Below the pieces are notes generated by a model, which searched no databases, was not told the origin of the DNA, and saw nothing but the letters and a program-made list of their open reading frames with translations. Of a stretch of 64,000 nt of DNA, positions 9,794-19,548 are shown piece after piece. This DNA comes from Muricauda sp. MAR_2010_75 (GTDB lineage Bacteria; Bacteroidota; Bacteroidia; Flavobacteriales; Flavobacteriaceae). The stretch is taken from assembly GCF_000745185.1 (NCBI RefSeq), contig NZ_JQNJ01000001.1, forward strand, positions 3,888,501 through 3,952,500. Reading direction: 5' to 3'. Both the position numbers and the translations under genes were made by a program. Each line of letters begins with the position of its first letter. Position 1 is the stretch's first letter.

Positions 9794-11935
9794 ATGAATC
9801 CCAATTTTCTGCAAACTCCTATTCCCTATCTAAAAGGTGTTGGCCCCAACAGGGCCGACATACTCAAGGCTGAGCTGGGAATTGAAACCTACAGGGACCT
9901 GCTCCATCTGTTTCCCAATCGGTATTTGGATAAGACACAGTACTACAAAATTGCTCAGTTACAACCCAGTGGTGCCGATGTGCAAGTAGTTGGAAAAATA
10001 ATCCATCTCAAGACTGTGGAACAAAAACGGGGCAAGCGACTCGTGGCCACTTTTGTGGATGACACCGGACAAATGGAGCTGGTTTGGTTCCGTGGGCATA
10101 AGTGGATTCGGGAGAACTTAAAAATCAATGAACCGTATGTGGTCTTTGGTCGAATTTCCAAATATGGCAGCACCTTTTCCATGCCCCACCCCGAAATGGA
10201 GCTACTTTCCGAACATCAAAAAGGACTGAAAGTGGCTATGCAGCCCATTTATCCCTCCACAGAAAAATTGAGTGCGAAGGGAATTACCAATCGGGTGGTG
10301 GGAAAGATGATGCAGCAATTGTTTTTGGAGTCCAAAGGACAGTTTTTAGAATCGTTACCTAAAAATATTTTGGAAGAATTACGATTGATTTCCAAAAGTG
10401 AAGCACTGTTAAACATCCACTTTCCCAAAAATCAGGAACTATTGGCCAAGGCCCAATTTCGATTAAAATTTGAGGAACTGTTCTTTGTGCAATTGCAGCT
10501 GATTTCCAAAAAACTGGTTCGAAAACAAAAAATAAAAGGTTTACCATTTGAAAATGTCGGGGAAAATTTCACTTCCTTCTTTGAAAACCATCTCCCTTTT
10601 GAGCTGACCGACGCCCAAAAACGGGTCATTAAGGAAATCCGAGGGGATTTGGGCAGCAATGCACAAATGAACCGCTTGCTTCAGGGCGATGTGGGCTCTG
10701 GTAAGACCATCGTGGCTTTAATGTGCATGTTATTGGCCATGGACAACGGATTTCAAGCCTGTTTGATGGCCCCCACAGAAATCCTCGCCAATCAACATTA
10801 TAATGGTTTAAAGGAGTTATTGGGTAAAATGGATGTTAAGATTGCCTTGCTGACGGGTTCCACAAAAAAATCGGAACGTACACTGCTCCATAATCAATTG
10901 GAAAATGGGAATCTGAATATTCTGGTCGGTACTCATGCCCTTTTGGAAGATAAAGTGCAATTCAAAAACTTAGGCCTAGCCATTGTGGACGAGCAACATC
11001 GGTTTGGGGTGGCACAACGCTCCAAACTTTGGCATAAAGGTAGCTCACCCCAAAGCCCGGATGGGGAGGATGGAGGGGCCATTCCGCCTCATATTCTGGT
11101 CATGACCGCCACGCCAATTCCACGCACCTTGGCCATGAGTCTGTATGGTGATTTGGATGTTTCGGTCATTGATGAACTTCCACCGGGGCGAAAACCAGTG
11201 AAGACGGTTCATCGGTATGACAGTAATCGTTTAAAAGTGTTCAGATTCATCAAAGATGAAATCAAAAAAGGACGACAGGTTTATATTGTTTACCCCTTGA
11301 TTCAGGAATCCGAAGCCTTGGATTACAAGGATCTCATGGATGGATATGAAAGTATTGCCCGTGAATTTCCCATGCCGGAATATCAAATTTCCATTGTTCA
11401 CGGCAAAATGAAACCTGCCGACAAAGATTATGAGATGGACCGCTTTGTAAAAGGTGAAACGCAGATTATGGTAGCCACCACAGTCATTGAGGTTGGAGTG
11501 AATGTCCCCAATGCTTCGGTAATGATCATTGAAAGTGCCGAGCGTTTTGGGCTATCACAATTGCACCAGCTTCGGGGGCGTGTAGGTAGAGGTGCTGAAC
11601 AGAGCTTCTGTATTCTGATGACTGGTCACAAACTATCTGAAGATGCCAAAACCCGACTGCAGACCATGGTGCACACCAACGATGGTTTTGAAATTGCCGA
11701 GGTGGATTTAAAACTACGTGGTCCTGGGGATTTAATGGGCACTCAGCAAAGTGGATTGCTTACCTTGAAGATTGCCGACATTGTAAAGGACAACCAAATC
11801 CTAAAAACAGCACGCTACCATGCCCTGCAATTGCTCAAGGATGACCCAAGACTGGAAAAGGAAGAAAATCGGCTAGTTCGTATCGCCTATGCCAAAATGA
11901 TGGCCAACAAGACGATTTGGAATTATATCAGTTAA
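9794..11935 (+). CDS. recG: ATP-dependent DNA helicase RecG
   Basis: The protein has 713 residues from the ATG at 9794, where the sequence MNPNFLQTPIPYLKGVGP begins as RecG proteins do; the open frame runs a further 84 bases upstream. An N-terminal wedge/OB domain is followed by the helicase core. Walker A is GDVGSGKT (298-305), motif II is DEQH (399-402) and motif III is TATPIPRT. Motifs V and VI are in the TTVIEVGVNVPNA and QLRGRVGRG segments. It remodels stalled replication forks and Holliday junctions. An oddity is the Gly/Ser/Pro-rich insert GSSPQSPDGEDGGAI at 416-430, between motifs II and III, longer than I expect at this site. A strong terminator follows directly. Confidence 0.97.
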   Translation: MNPNFLQTPIPYLKGVGPNRADILKAELGIETYRDLLHLFPNRYLDKTQYYKIAQLQPSGADVQVVGKIIHLKTVEQKRGKRLVATFVDDTGQMELVWFRGHKWIRENLKINEPYVVFGRISKYGSTFSMPHPEMELLSEHQKGLKVAMQPIYPSTEKLSAKGITNRVVGKMMQQLFLESKGQFLESLPKNILEELRLISKSEALLNIHFPKNQELLAKAQFRLKFEELFFVQLQLISKKLVRKQKIKGLPFENVGENFTSFFENHLPFELTDAQKRVIKEIRGDLGSNAQMNRLLQGDVGSGKTIVALMCMLLAMDNGFQACLMAPTEILANQHYNGLKELLGKMDVKIALLTGSTKKSERTLLHNQLENGNLNILVGTHALLEDKVQFKNLGLAIVDEQHRFGVAQRSKLWHKGSSPQSPDGEDGGAIPPHILVMTATPIPRTLAMSLYGDLDVSVIDELPPGRKPVKTVHRYDSNRLKVFRFIKDEIKKGRQVYIVYPLIQESEALDYKDLMDGYESIAREFPMPEYQISIVHGKMKPADKDYEMDRFVKGETQIMVATTVIEVGVNVPNASVMIIESAERFGLSQLHQLRGRVGRGAEQSFCILMTGHKLSEDAKTRLQTMVHTNDGFEIAEVDLKLRGPGDLMGTQQSGLLTLKIADIVKDNQILKTARYHALQLLKDDPRLEKEENRLVRIAYAKMMANKTIWNYIS

Positions 11936-11940
11936 AAAAA

Positions 11941-11962
11941 GCCCGGCTTTCGCCGGGCTTTT
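11941..11962. terminator. Bidirectional intrinsic terminator between recG and DUF2911 gene
   Basis: Perfect 7-bp GC stem GCCCGGC / GCCGGGC with a TTTC loop (11941-11958). It is flanked by seven A on the left and TTTTATTT on the right. It therefore has a T-run on both strands and can stop both recG (+) and the convergent DUF2911 gene (-). Confidence 0.9.
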
Positions 11963-11968
11963 ATTTCT

Positions 11969-13081
11969 TTAGTTAATATCTTTTTCTTCCTCCAACTGAG
12001 TGATATAGGCCGCAATGGCATCTTTATTTGGTTGATCGGGAGCTCTACTTGCTGCTATCTTGAGGTGTTTTAGAGCCGTTTTATAATTACCAACTGCTGA
12101 ATATCCTCTGGCCAATCCAAAATCAACGGGCCACGTACCCTTGTGTTCTTTGGCATTCCATTTAAAAACTTCAAGTGCATCGTCCTTTTTGCCTTGGGCA
12201 ATTAATTGACGACCATATGAATGTATTTCAAATACAGTACCCAATGGCATGGCTTCATCCATAATTGCTTTCGCCTCAGCAGTTTTGCCCTGTCGCTCTA
12301 AAATCTGTGCCTTTAAGCTCAGATTATTGAAGTTCTTCTGACTAAAAAACTGTCCTTCAATGGCACCATTCACCCATCCTAAGGCTTCATCCAGATTACC
12401 TCCATTGTTCAAGGCGTACCCTGCTGCTTGTTCCCAAGTTTGGCGGTTAAATCCTGGGGAAGTTTGTAGTTGTTGACGGATTTCAGCCATTACATTCGCA
12501 GTGACATCGGTTTCAATGGTAAATGGAATCTGCTTTTTCTCCCATTTCAAAGATGCCACAGCTGAATTTGCCCCTACTTCATCAAATGAATAGGTCAACA
12601 GTTCGGTATGAGGAATTTCGTTGGTCGTCACATCCACCCGAAGCGCATCTTCCGATGGGTCATAAAAATAACTGCCCCACGCTCCATGATTTTTGGAAAA
12701 AATCACTGTTGCCGTGTTGTCTTCGTTGACAATCATGTGCAATCCGTATTTTCCGGCGGGTAGGGCTTTTCCGCCAATGGTAAGGTCGTGTGTGGTCTTG
12801 AAAACCGTGTTTTCATTGGCCCCAGCTCTCCATGGAGACTCTGTGGCCGTTCCAAATCCAAAATTGTTCATACCATAAGGCACCAAAGCGCCCCAGATTT
12901 CCCTTTCGTTTACACTTGGCCTTGAATAAATGATGCTAACATCGGTGTTACCGATACGTTGGGACACACTTGCCGCTTGGCTACCTCGTGGTAAAAAGTC
13001 CAATTGTGCTGTTGCAGTAGCTGATATAAAAAGAACTGCGGTTAGAATTGTGGCCGAAATGGCCGAGTAGAATTTTTTCAT
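11969..13081 (-). CDS. Exported DUF2911 protein with TPR-like C-terminus
   Basis: This 370-residue protein has a signal peptide (about residues 1-25). Residues of about 30-175 match the DUF2911 family, recognisable by QRIGNTDVSIIYSRPSVN, the PWRAGANENT segment and the GKALPAGKYGLH strand. The C-terminal 150 residues contain alternating helices (ALGWVNGAIE, KAIMDEAMPLG, ALKHLKIAASRAP) that look like tetratricopeptide repeats. DUF2911 proteins are common exported proteins of Bacteroidota with no known reaction. The gene is monocistronic: its 3' end shares the recG terminator, and the 332 bases upstream separate it from the leu operon. Confidence 0.88.
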   Translation of the reverse strand: MKKFYSAISATILTAVLFISATATAQLDFLPRGSQAASVSQRIGNTDVSIIYSRPSVNEREIWGALVPYGMNNFGFGTATESPWRAGANENTVFKTTHDLTIGGKALPAGKYGLHMIVNEDNTATVIFSKNHGAWGSYFYDPSEDALRVDVTTNEIPHTELLTYSFDEVGANSAVASLKWEKKQIPFTIETDVTANVMAEIRQQLQTSPGFNRQTWEQAAGYALNNGGNLDEALGWVNGAIEGQFFSQKNFNNLSLKAQILERQGKTAEAKAIMDEAMPLGTVFEIHSYGRQLIAQGKKDDALEVFKWNAKEHKGTWPVDFGLARGYSAVGNYKTALKHLKIAASRAPDQPNKDAIAAYITQLEEEKDIN

Positions 13082-13413
13082 TGTAAGTTGTTTGATTTAA
13101 TTAATGAATATGTTATTGAGTAGAATTTCCCTAAAGTATGGAGGTTGTTGTTCTGGCAACGTTACAGCTATGTTAAAAAATATCAGACTTTGTTAAAAAA
13201 CAACATACCACATTAAATTTCAATAGCTTACCTTATATTTTTAAGTGATGTATCCAAACCAAAGTGATATTTGAAAATGTGGGGCGAACATTTGTTAGCA
13301 TTCCGTGAATTTCATGAAAATCGTGGTTGAACATCGTAATTTTACAGACAACAAGAAGACAGGTTTTAAATCAAATTTTAACTTTGTTTGCTTACAAATT
13401 ATTGAATCTGACA
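13082..13413. other. 332-base intergenic region upstream of leuC
   Basis: This AT-rich gap divides the DUF2911 gene (-) from leuC (+) and must hold promoters for both. I looked for an attenuator like the one upstream of ilvD and saw neither a leucine-rich short frame nor a hairpin with a T-run. The only regulatory element I can point to is the -7-like TAACTTTG at 13379-13386. The sequence TTAAAAAA occurs twice (near 13173 and 13193) without obvious meaning. Confidence 0.5.
13379..13386 (+). promoter_or_regulatory. Candidate leuC promoter -7 element
   Basis: TAACTTTG matches the Bacteroidota sigma-A -7 consensus TAnnTTTG and ends 27 bases before the leuC ATG, implying a 5' leader of about 20 bases. 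No TTG-type -33 element is seen at the expected 17-23 base spacing, so this is a candidate only. Confidence 0.35.
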
Positions 13414-14829
13414 ATGAGTAAAACACTATTTGACAAAGTATGGGATTCCCATGTGGTGAAGCATATTGAAAACGGTCCGGATGTACTGTTTATAGACCGA
13501 CATTTGGTGCATGAAGTAACGAGTCCCGTAGCTTTCTTGGGATTGAAGAACAGGGGCATTAAAGTGCTATATCCTGAACGTACCTTTGCAACTGCCGATC
13601 ACAATACACCAACTCGAAATCAACATTTACCTGTTAAGGATCCTTTGTCCGCAAATCAGTTAAAGGCATTGGAAGAAAACGCCAACGCCCATGGCATACC
13701 CTATTGGGGGCTTGGACATAAGAAAAATGGAATCGTACACGTAATTGGCCCAGAAAACGGAATTACCGTTCCCGGAGCCACTATTGTATGTGGAGATTCC
13801 CACACATCAACCCATGGAGCCTTTGGTGCCATTGCCTTCGGAATTGGAACCAGCGAGGTTGAAATGGTGCTTTCCACCCAATGTATCATGCAACCCAAGC
13901 CCAAACGGATGCGCATCAATATTAATGGCTCATTGAATAAAGCGGTTACTCCTAAAGATGTAGCGTTGTTCATCATTTCACAGTTGACCACCTCTGGAGC
14001 CACCGGATATTTTGTGGAATATGCCGGGGATGTGTTTACCAGCATGTCCATGGAAGGTCGTATGACGGTTTGCAACCTGAGTATAGAAATGGGTGCCCGT
14101 GGCGGGATGATCGCTCCGGATGAAACTACATTTGAATATATCAAAGGACGCGAGTACACCCCAAAAGGCAAGGATTGGGACACCGCAATGGAATACTGGG
14201 AAAGACTGTATTCCGATGACGATGCTGTTTTTGACAAAGAATTGACTTTTGATGCGAACGAGATTGAACCGATGATTACCTTCGGAACGAATCCTGGAAT
14301 GGGAATGGGAATAAGCAATAACATTCCCTTGGCTGAAACCATTGATGGTGCTGTCGCCACCTTTAAAAAATCCTTGGAGTACATGGATTACAATGAGGGC
14401 GAAGCAATGATTGGTAAACCTATCGACTTTGTGTTCCTGGGAAGCTGCACCAATGGTAGGATTGAGGATTTCAGAGCTTTTGCATCCATCGTAAAAGGTA
14501 GAAAAAAGGCTGATGATGTGACTGCATGGTTGGTGCCTGGTTCCCATAAAGTGGAAGAGGCCATTAGGGAAGAAGGCATTCTGGATATTTTGGAAGAAGC
14601 GGGTTTTGAACTTCGTGAACCAGGATGTTCTGCTTGTTTGGCCATGAACGATGATAAGATTCCCGCTGGAAAATATGCTGTGAGTACCTCAAACCGAAAC
14701 TTTGAGGGAAGACAAGGTCCCGGAGCGCGTACACTGTTGGCAAGTCCACTGGTGGCCGCTGCTGCTGCTGTTACTGGAAAAGTGACCGACCCAAGGGAAC
14801 TCATGCAAGAAGAACTTCAAGAAGCATAA
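13414..14829 (+). CDS. leuC: 3-Isopropylmalate dehydratase large subunit
   Basis: The protein has 471 residues from the ATG at 13414 ([10 protein letters not shown]), where LeuC proteins normally begin; the frame stays open 87 bases further upstream. It is the large, Fe-S-containing subunit of isopropylmalate isomerase, converting 2- to 3-isopropylmalate in leucine synthesis. The 4Fe-4S cysteines are C345 (GSCTNG), C405 and C408 (PGCSAC). The [14 protein letters not shown] segment is the family's substrate-binding signature. It is the first gene of leuC-leuD-leuA-leuB and works with LeuD, encoded 54 bases downstream. Confidence 0.98.
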   Translation: MSKTLFDKVWDSHVVKHIENGPDVLFIDRHLVHEVTSPVAFLGLKNRGIKVLYPERTFATADHNTPTRNQHLPVKDPLSANQLKALEENANAHGIPYWGLGHKKNGIVHVIGPENGITVPGATIVCGDSHTSTHGAFGAIAFGIGTSEVEMVLSTQCIMQPKPKRMRININGSLNKAVTPKDVALFIISQLTTSGATGYFVEYAGDVFTSMSMEGRMTVCNLSIEMGARGGMIAPDETTFEYIKGREYTPKGKDWDTAMEYWERLYSDDDAVFDKELTFDANEIEPMITFGTNPGMGMGISNNIPLAETIDGAVATFKKSLEYMDYNEGEAMIGKPIDFVFLGSCTNGRIEDFRAFASIVKGRKKADDVTAWLVPGSHKVEEAIREEGILDILEEAGFELREPGCSACLAMNDDKIPAGKYAVSTSNRNFEGRQGPGARTLLASPLVAAAAAVTGKVTDPRELMQEELQEA

Positions 14830-14883
14830 TAACATTCAGGAAACAATAACTTATAACTGTCAACTGAAAACTTAGAACTATAC

Positions 14884-15480
14884 ATGGCTTACGATAAATT
14901 CAACATACTAAAAAGCACTGCGGTGCCCATGCCCATTGAAAATGTGGATACCGACCAAATCATTCCAGCGCGATTTCTAAAAGCGACGGAGCGCAAAGGC
15001 TTCGGTGATAACCTTTTCCGCGATTGGAGATACAATTCCGACGGAACCCCAAAAGAGAACTTTGTACTGAACAATCCCATTTACAGCGGAAAAATTCTGG
15101 TGGGCGGTAAAAACTTTGGTTCCGGTTCTTCCAGAGAGCATGCTGCCTGGGCGGTTTATGATTACGGTTTTAGATGTGTGGTTTCCAGTTTCTTTGCTGA
15201 TATTTTCCGAGGAAACTGCCTAAATATTGGGGTTCTTCCGGTACAGGTAAGTCCAGCGTTCTTGGACAAAATCTTCACTGCCATTGAAGCTGACCCAAAT
15301 ACCGAATTGGAAGTCAATCTGCCTGAGCAGAAAATCACCATTTTGGCAACCGGGGAAAGTGAAAGCTTTGAAATCAACGATTACAAAAAACAAAACATGC
15401 TCAATGGTTTTGATGATATCGATTACCTATTGAACATAAAAAAAGGCATTGAAGAGTTTGCTGAAAACACCCCGCTCTAA
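14884..15480 (+). CDS. leuD: 3-Isopropylmalate dehydratase small subunit
   Basis: This 198-residue protein is a full-length LeuD, the swivelling small subunit that completes the isopropylmalate isomerase active site with LeuC. Typical landmarks are [12 protein letters not shown] near the N-terminus and the [13 protein letters not shown] loop near residues 75-90, which contacts substrate. The gene lies 54 bases after leuC and 28 bases before leuA, so it belongs to the same operon. Confidence 0.98.
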   Translation: MAYDKFNILKSTAVPMPIENVDTDQIIPARFLKATERKGFGDNLFRDWRYNSDGTPKENFVLNNPIYSGKILVGGKNFGSGSSREHAAWAVYDYGFRCVVSSFFADIFRGNCLNIGVLPVQVSPAFLDKIFTAIEADPNTELEVNLPEQKITILATGESESFEINDYKKQNMLNGFDDIDYLLNIKKGIEEFAENTPL

Positions 15481-15508
15481 TTAAGGCTTTTAGAACACCA
15501 CATCGAAA

Positions 15509-17026
15509 ATGAAAGCACGCACCATTGAAATCATGGACACCACCCTGCGGGATGGTGAACAAACTTCTGGGGTTTCCTTCTCCGCTTCTGAAAAACTCAC
15601 TTTGGCAAAATTGCTATTGGAAGAGCTGAAAGTGGACCGCATTGAAGTAGCCTCTGCACGAGTTTCGGAAGGCGAACTGAAAGCTGTTCAGAATATAACG
15701 GAATGGGCAGCTTCTGAAGGATACCTTTCAAAAGTAGAAGTACTGACTTTTGTGGACAATGGAGTTTCCTTGAAGTGGATGCAGGAAGCGGGTGCCAAGG
15801 TCCAAAATCTGTTGACCAAAGGGTCTTTGAACCATTTGACCCATCAGCTGAAGAAAACACCAGAGCAACATTTCAACGAAATTGCAACGGTCATTTCCAA
15901 AGGACAGGAGTTGGGCATCGAGACCAATGTATATTTGGAAGATTGGAGCAACGGAATGCGCAATTCCGAGGACTATGTTTTCCAATTTTTGGATTTTTTG
16001 ACCTCCCAACCTATTAAGCGGATTTTATTGCCAGACACCCTTGGAGTTTTGACCCATTTTGAAACGGGTGAGTTTATCAAAAAAATTATTGAGCGCTATC
16101 CAGATACCCATTTTGATTTTCATGGGCATAACGATTACGACCTGAGCGTCGCCAATGTCATGGAAGCCGTAAAGGCGGGTTGTCATGGTTTGCACCTTAC
16201 CGTAAATGGTATGGGCGAACGTGCAGGCAACGCTCCTTTGGCCAGTGTGGTGGCCGTCATCAACGATTTTTTGCCCGAAATCAACATCGGCGTCAAAGAA
16301 TCTTCACTTTATAAAGTGAGTAAATTGGTATCTGCCTTTACCGGTTTCAACATCCCTGACAACAAACCCATTGTTGGTGATAATGTATTTACACAAACTG
16401 CTGGTATACATGCAGATGGGGATAGTAAAAAGAATCTTTACTTTAACGACTTGTTACCGGAAAGATTCGGTAGGAAGCGTAAATATGCACTAGGAAAAAC
16501 ATCTGGAAAAGCCAACATCCAAAAGAACCTGCAAGAATTGGGGTTGACCTTGAATGATGATGAGCTCAAAAAAGTCACTGAGCGAATCATCGAATTGGGC
16601 GACAAAAAGGAACGGGTCACCAAGGAGGATTTGCCCTATATCATTTCGGATGTGTTGGATAGCAATCTGCATCAGCAAAAGGTGTTTGTAAAGTCATACG
16701 TGCTTACCCACTCCAAAGGATTAAAACCCTCCACTACCCTTTCCATTGAGATTGATGGGAAGACCTATGAGGAAAACGCCCAAGGGGACGGACAGTTCGA
16801 CGCCTTCATCAACGCGCTGAAGAAAGTGTACAAAAAAGAGAATCGGGAACTGCCCAAATTGGTGGATTATGCTGTGCGAATCCCTCCAGGAAGTAATTCG
16901 GACGCCCTTTGTGAGACCATAATCACCTGGCAGACCAAGGAAAAGGATTTTACTACCCGCGGACTGGACTCGGACCAAACGGTATCTGCCATTAAGGCGA
17001 CAGAAAAAATGCTTAACCTTGTTTAA
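15509..17026 (+). CDS. leuA: 2-Isopropylmalate synthase family enzyme with regulatory domain
   Basis: This 505-residue protein has a catalytic HMGL-like TIM barrel: MDTTLRDGEQ at residues 9-18, metal ligands H205 and H207 in HGHND, and NGMGERAGNAPL shortly after. A linker and a C-terminal LeuA regulatory (allosteric) domain follow, roughly residues 385-505. Its place between leuD and leuB supports the condensation of acetyl-CoA with 2-oxoisovalerate, the first step of the leucine branch. The DGEQTSG sequence after the catalytic start differs from the DGEQxPG of many 2-isopropylmalate synthases. Family members of this type include (R)-citramalate synthases, so the acceptor keto acid is not certain. 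The gene symbol rests on operon context. Confidence 0.88.
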   Translation: MKARTIEIMDTTLRDGEQTSGVSFSASEKLTLAKLLLEELKVDRIEVASARVSEGELKAVQNITEWAASEGYLSKVEVLTFVDNGVSLKWMQEAGAKVQNLLTKGSLNHLTHQLKKTPEQHFNEIATVISKGQELGIETNVYLEDWSNGMRNSEDYVFQFLDFLTSQPIKRILLPDTLGVLTHFETGEFIKKIIERYPDTHFDFHGHNDYDLSVANVMEAVKAGCHGLHLTVNGMGERAGNAPLASVVAVINDFLPEINIGVKESSLYKVSKLVSAFTGFNIPDNKPIVGDNVFTQTAGIHADGDSKKNLYFNDLLPERFGRKRKYALGKTSGKANIQKNLQELGLTLNDDELKKVTERIIELGDKKERVTKEDLPYIISDVLDSNLHQQKVFVKSYVLTHSKGLKPSTTLSIEIDGKTYEENAQGDGQFDAFINALKKVYKKENRELPKLVDYAVRIPPGSNSDALCETIITWQTKEKDFTTRGLDSDQTVSAIKATEKMLNLV

Positions 17027-17073
17027 ATCGATAAAACTAGTAACCAGAAACAAATAACGAACAACCTGAATAC

Positions 17074-18132
17074 ATGAAATTGAACATAGCCCTTTTGGCC
17101 GGGGATGGAATCGGCCCGGAAGTGATAGATCAAGCTGTAAAAGTATCCGATGCCGTTGCCGAAAAATTCGGACATGAAATATCATGGACACCTGCTTTGA
17201 CCGGTGCCGCCGCCATTGATGCCGTGGGAGAACCATATCCAGATGAAACCCATGAAATCTGTGTAGCTGCCGATGCCGTGCTGTTCGGAGCTATTGGCCA
17301 TCCTCGTTTTGACAATGACCCGTCCGCTAAGGTCCGACCAGAACAAGGCTTATTGAAAATGCGTCAAAAATTGGGACTTTTTGCCAATGTACGTCCAACT
17401 TTCACCTTCCCTTCCTTGATTGACAAGTCACCTTTGAAAAAGGAGCGCATTGAAGGAACCGATTTGGTTTTCTTGCGAGAACTTACTGGAGGCATTTATT
17501 TTGGAAAACGAGGTCGTGAGGACAACGACAATACCGCTTACGACACCTGTACCTATACACGTGCCGAAGTGGAGCGTTTGGCCCGCAAAGGCTTTGAAAT
17601 GGCCTTACAGCGTTCCAAAAAGCTTTGTTGCGTGGACAAGGCCAATGTTTTGGAAACTTCCCGTCTATGGCGCGAAACCGTCCAGAAATTGGAAAAGGAG
17701 TATCCTGAGGTGGAAGTTTCCTATGAATTCGTGGATGCTGTTGCCATGCGCTTGGTGCAATGGCCAAATTCGTATGATGTTTTGATCACGGAAAACCTTT
17801 TTGGAGATATTTTGACCGATGAAGCCTCGGTAATCTCAGGTTCTATGGGATTGATGCCATCCGCATCTTTGGGCGAGAAAACATCCCTGTTTGAGCCTAT
17901 ACACGGTTCCTACCCGCAAGCTTCAGGAAAGGACATTGCCAATCCATTGGCTACTGTTTTGTCTGCTGCCATGATGTTTGAAACTGCTTTTGGATTGCAG
18001 GATGAGGCAGATGCCATTCGTACCGTGGTCAATAAATCGTTGGCCGAGGGCGTTGTGACGGAAGACCTTGCCGAAGGAGGCAAAGCCTACAAAACCAGTG
18101 AAGTTGGTGATTGGCTGGCATCGAATATCTAA
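17074..18132 (+). CDS. leuB: 3-Isopropylmalate dehydrogenase
   Basis: This 352-residue protein is full length for LeuB, the NAD-dependent oxidative decarboxylase that forms 2-oxoisocaproate in leucine synthesis. It shows the family N-terminus (LNIALLAGDGIGPEV), the LRELTGGIYFG segment and a NLFGDILTDEASVISGSMGLMPSAS stretch carrying the metal-binding aspartates. EPIHGSYPQASGKDIANP follows, the NAD-recognition region. It ends the leu operon, 47 bases after leuA, and a clear terminator follows 24 bases downstream. Confidence 0.98.
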   Translation: MKLNIALLAGDGIGPEVIDQAVKVSDAVAEKFGHEISWTPALTGAAAIDAVGEPYPDETHEICVAADAVLFGAIGHPRFDNDPSAKVRPEQGLLKMRQKLGLFANVRPTFTFPSLIDKSPLKKERIEGTDLVFLRELTGGIYFGKRGREDNDNTAYDTCTYTRAEVERLARKGFEMALQRSKKLCCVDKANVLETSRLWRETVQKLEKEYPEVEVSYEFVDAVAMRLVQWPNSYDVLITENLFGDILTDEASVISGSMGLMPSASLGEKTSLFEPIHGSYPQASGKDIANPLATVLSAAMMFETAFGLQDEADAIRTVVNKSLAEGVVTEDLAEGGKAYKTSEVGDWLASNI

Positions 18133-18156
18133 TTAAAATAACCAATTGAAATACTG

Positions 18157-18180
18157 AAGCCCCATTATGGGGCTTTTTTT
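18157..18180 (+). terminator. Intrinsic terminator of the leu operon
   Basis: Perfect 7-bp stem AAGCCCC / GGGGCTT with an ATTAT loop (18157-18175), followed by a run of T to 18180. It lies 24 bases after the leuB stop and closes leuCDAB. Confidence 0.92.
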
Positions 18181-18311
18181 ATACTAGTATTTTATTTTTT
18201 CGCAATTCGCCAGGTGATTGGTCAATGCATATTGTTCATTTATAATTGTCTATCCGTCAACTCAAATAAAGCATCCCTCAAATAACAGGCATTCACCCAT
18301 AATCCATCAGT

Positions 18312-18319
18312 TACTTTTG
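18312..18319 (+). promoter_or_regulatory. Candidate -7 promoter element
   Basis: TACTTTTG matches TAnnTTTG exactly and lies 27 bases before the ATG at 18347, a spacing that fits transcription of the following gene. It is downstream of the leu terminator. No TTG is seen at the -33 position, so the call is weak. Confidence 0.35.
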
Positions 18320-18346
18320 GTGTTGGGTATTCAAAAACAACCTGTT

Positions 18347-19486
18347 ATGAAAAAAATTATACTCGCTATTTTATTCATCACGTCTTTACTGGCCATAGGA
18401 CAAAAAAAGATAAAAACCAAAACAAACCCTGTTGGATGGTCCTACACCATTGCTCCGCTCATCAATTTACCCGATGAAACAAAAACCTATTCCATAGCTG
18501 TTGAAACGGACTTGGACCCGATGGATTTTTGGGATGAACTCAATTGGAATATGCAGGTATCAGAAAAAAATTCAGAAAAACGCCAGTTACTGTACCAGCA
18601 GGCGGTACAAGACACGCTAAACAAATGGACCGAAAATTATCTGGAACTGAGTGGCTCCACCTTTAATCGAACCAACTCTTCTCCAGACTTCATCATAACA
18701 CTTGTTACCGATACTTTTACCATGGATAGTATTCCGGAAATAATGGATTATTCCGACTCAGATGCTGTTTTGGGGGAAATCAATGTGTCTGCGACGCTCA
18801 CCGTTCGGACTTCACAAGGTGAAACTATACTTGAGGAAAATATCCCATTTTATATTGATGACCCGGAAGGACCAACCTCCACGCTACAACTTCGTCATTT
18901 TGTTTTGAATCCAGCATTCAAACTAAAGTTGAAGCTTACCAAAAAGCCAGAAAAGCGTAGACGACTATTGACCAATCGTATAAAACGTTTTGAAGCCGAT
19001 ATACTGGAAACATTCATGCAAAGAGCAGGAGATTTGCTAAAAGACAATTTTCTCTACCAAAATAGAACTGCTTATGGCGCTATGTTTTCCTTTAAGGACA
19101 AAGAATATGACGAATTCAATGAACATGCGGAAACTGTTCAAGAATCCATAAACTCCCTTTCTGCATTGAGTAAAAAGAAACGTAAAACGTTGGATGAGAT
19201 TCGCCCAGCTCTTGAATCTGCAGTGGTCCTTTGGCAGCAAGAACTCCCAAAAAGCGATTATCCCGATGTGCAGGATGCACTCAACGCCAATATCGCCCTA
19301 ACCTCGCTTCTATTGAATGACATGATAGCCGCAAAGCTCCATTTTAGCAATATACCGGATACTGAGAATTTGGAGAGGGAGATGATGGTCGCTGGAAGTT
19401 CCAATTACTATCTAAAAGGGCTTCAGGATGCCATTGTGGTAAAAGAACTTAGTGGTGACCGCGCACAAGTATACCAATCAGAATAA
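18347..19486 (+). CDS. Exported protein of unknown function
   Basis: The protein has 379 residues from the ATG at 18347. The open frame begins 129 bases earlier, but only this ATG gives a proper signal peptide (MKKIILAILFITSLLAIGQ). There is no lipobox cysteine, so it is probably periplasmic or secreted. The mature part is charged, with a run of helices after about residue 230 (FKDKEYDEFNEHAETVQESI) and no motif I recognise. It stands alone between the leu terminator and another terminator. Its position inside the branched-chain amino-acid region gives no clear hint of function. Confidence 0.75.
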   Translation: MKKIILAILFITSLLAIGQKKIKTKTNPVGWSYTIAPLINLPDETKTYSIAVETDLDPMDFWDELNWNMQVSEKNSEKRQLLYQQAVQDTLNKWTENYLELSGSTFNRTNSSPDFIITLVTDTFTMDSIPEIMDYSDSDAVLGEINVSATLTVRTSQGETILEENIPFYIDDPEGPTSTLQLRHFVLNPAFKLKLKLTKKPEKRRRLLTNRIKRFEADILETFMQRAGDLLKDNFLYQNRTAYGAMFSFKDKEYDEFNEHAETVQESINSLSALSKKKRKTLDEIRPALESAVVLWQQELPKSDYPDVQDALNANIALTSLLLNDMIAAKLHFSNIPDTENLEREMMVAGSSNYYLKGLQDAIVVKELSGDRAQVYQSE

Positions 19487-19512
19487 AAAATTCCCAACCT
19501 AACCAAAAAACG

Positions 19513-19546
19513 AAGGCCATCGGAAAATTTCGGATGGCCTTTTTTA
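19513..19546. terminator. Bidirectional terminator
   Basis: A 9-bp perfect stem AAGGCCATC / GATGGCCTT (19513-19521 and 19533-19541), with a further short inner pairing, is followed by TTTTT on the plus strand. On the minus strand it is followed by CGTTTTTT. It separates the convergent exported-protein gene and the GAPN-type gene. Confidence 0.88.
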
Positions 19547-19548
19547 TT

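Noticed and set aside
13314..13421. A 35-codon frame upstream of and overlapping the leuC start (begins [10 protein letters not shown])
   Set aside because: It is not rich in Leu codons, no terminator hairpin follows it, and the best leuC -7 element lies inside it, so it is probably not transcribed as a leader.
13701..14384. A 227-codon minus-strand open frame inside leuC
   Set aside because: leuC is complete and conserved here; the opposite frame is a by-product of its codon usage.
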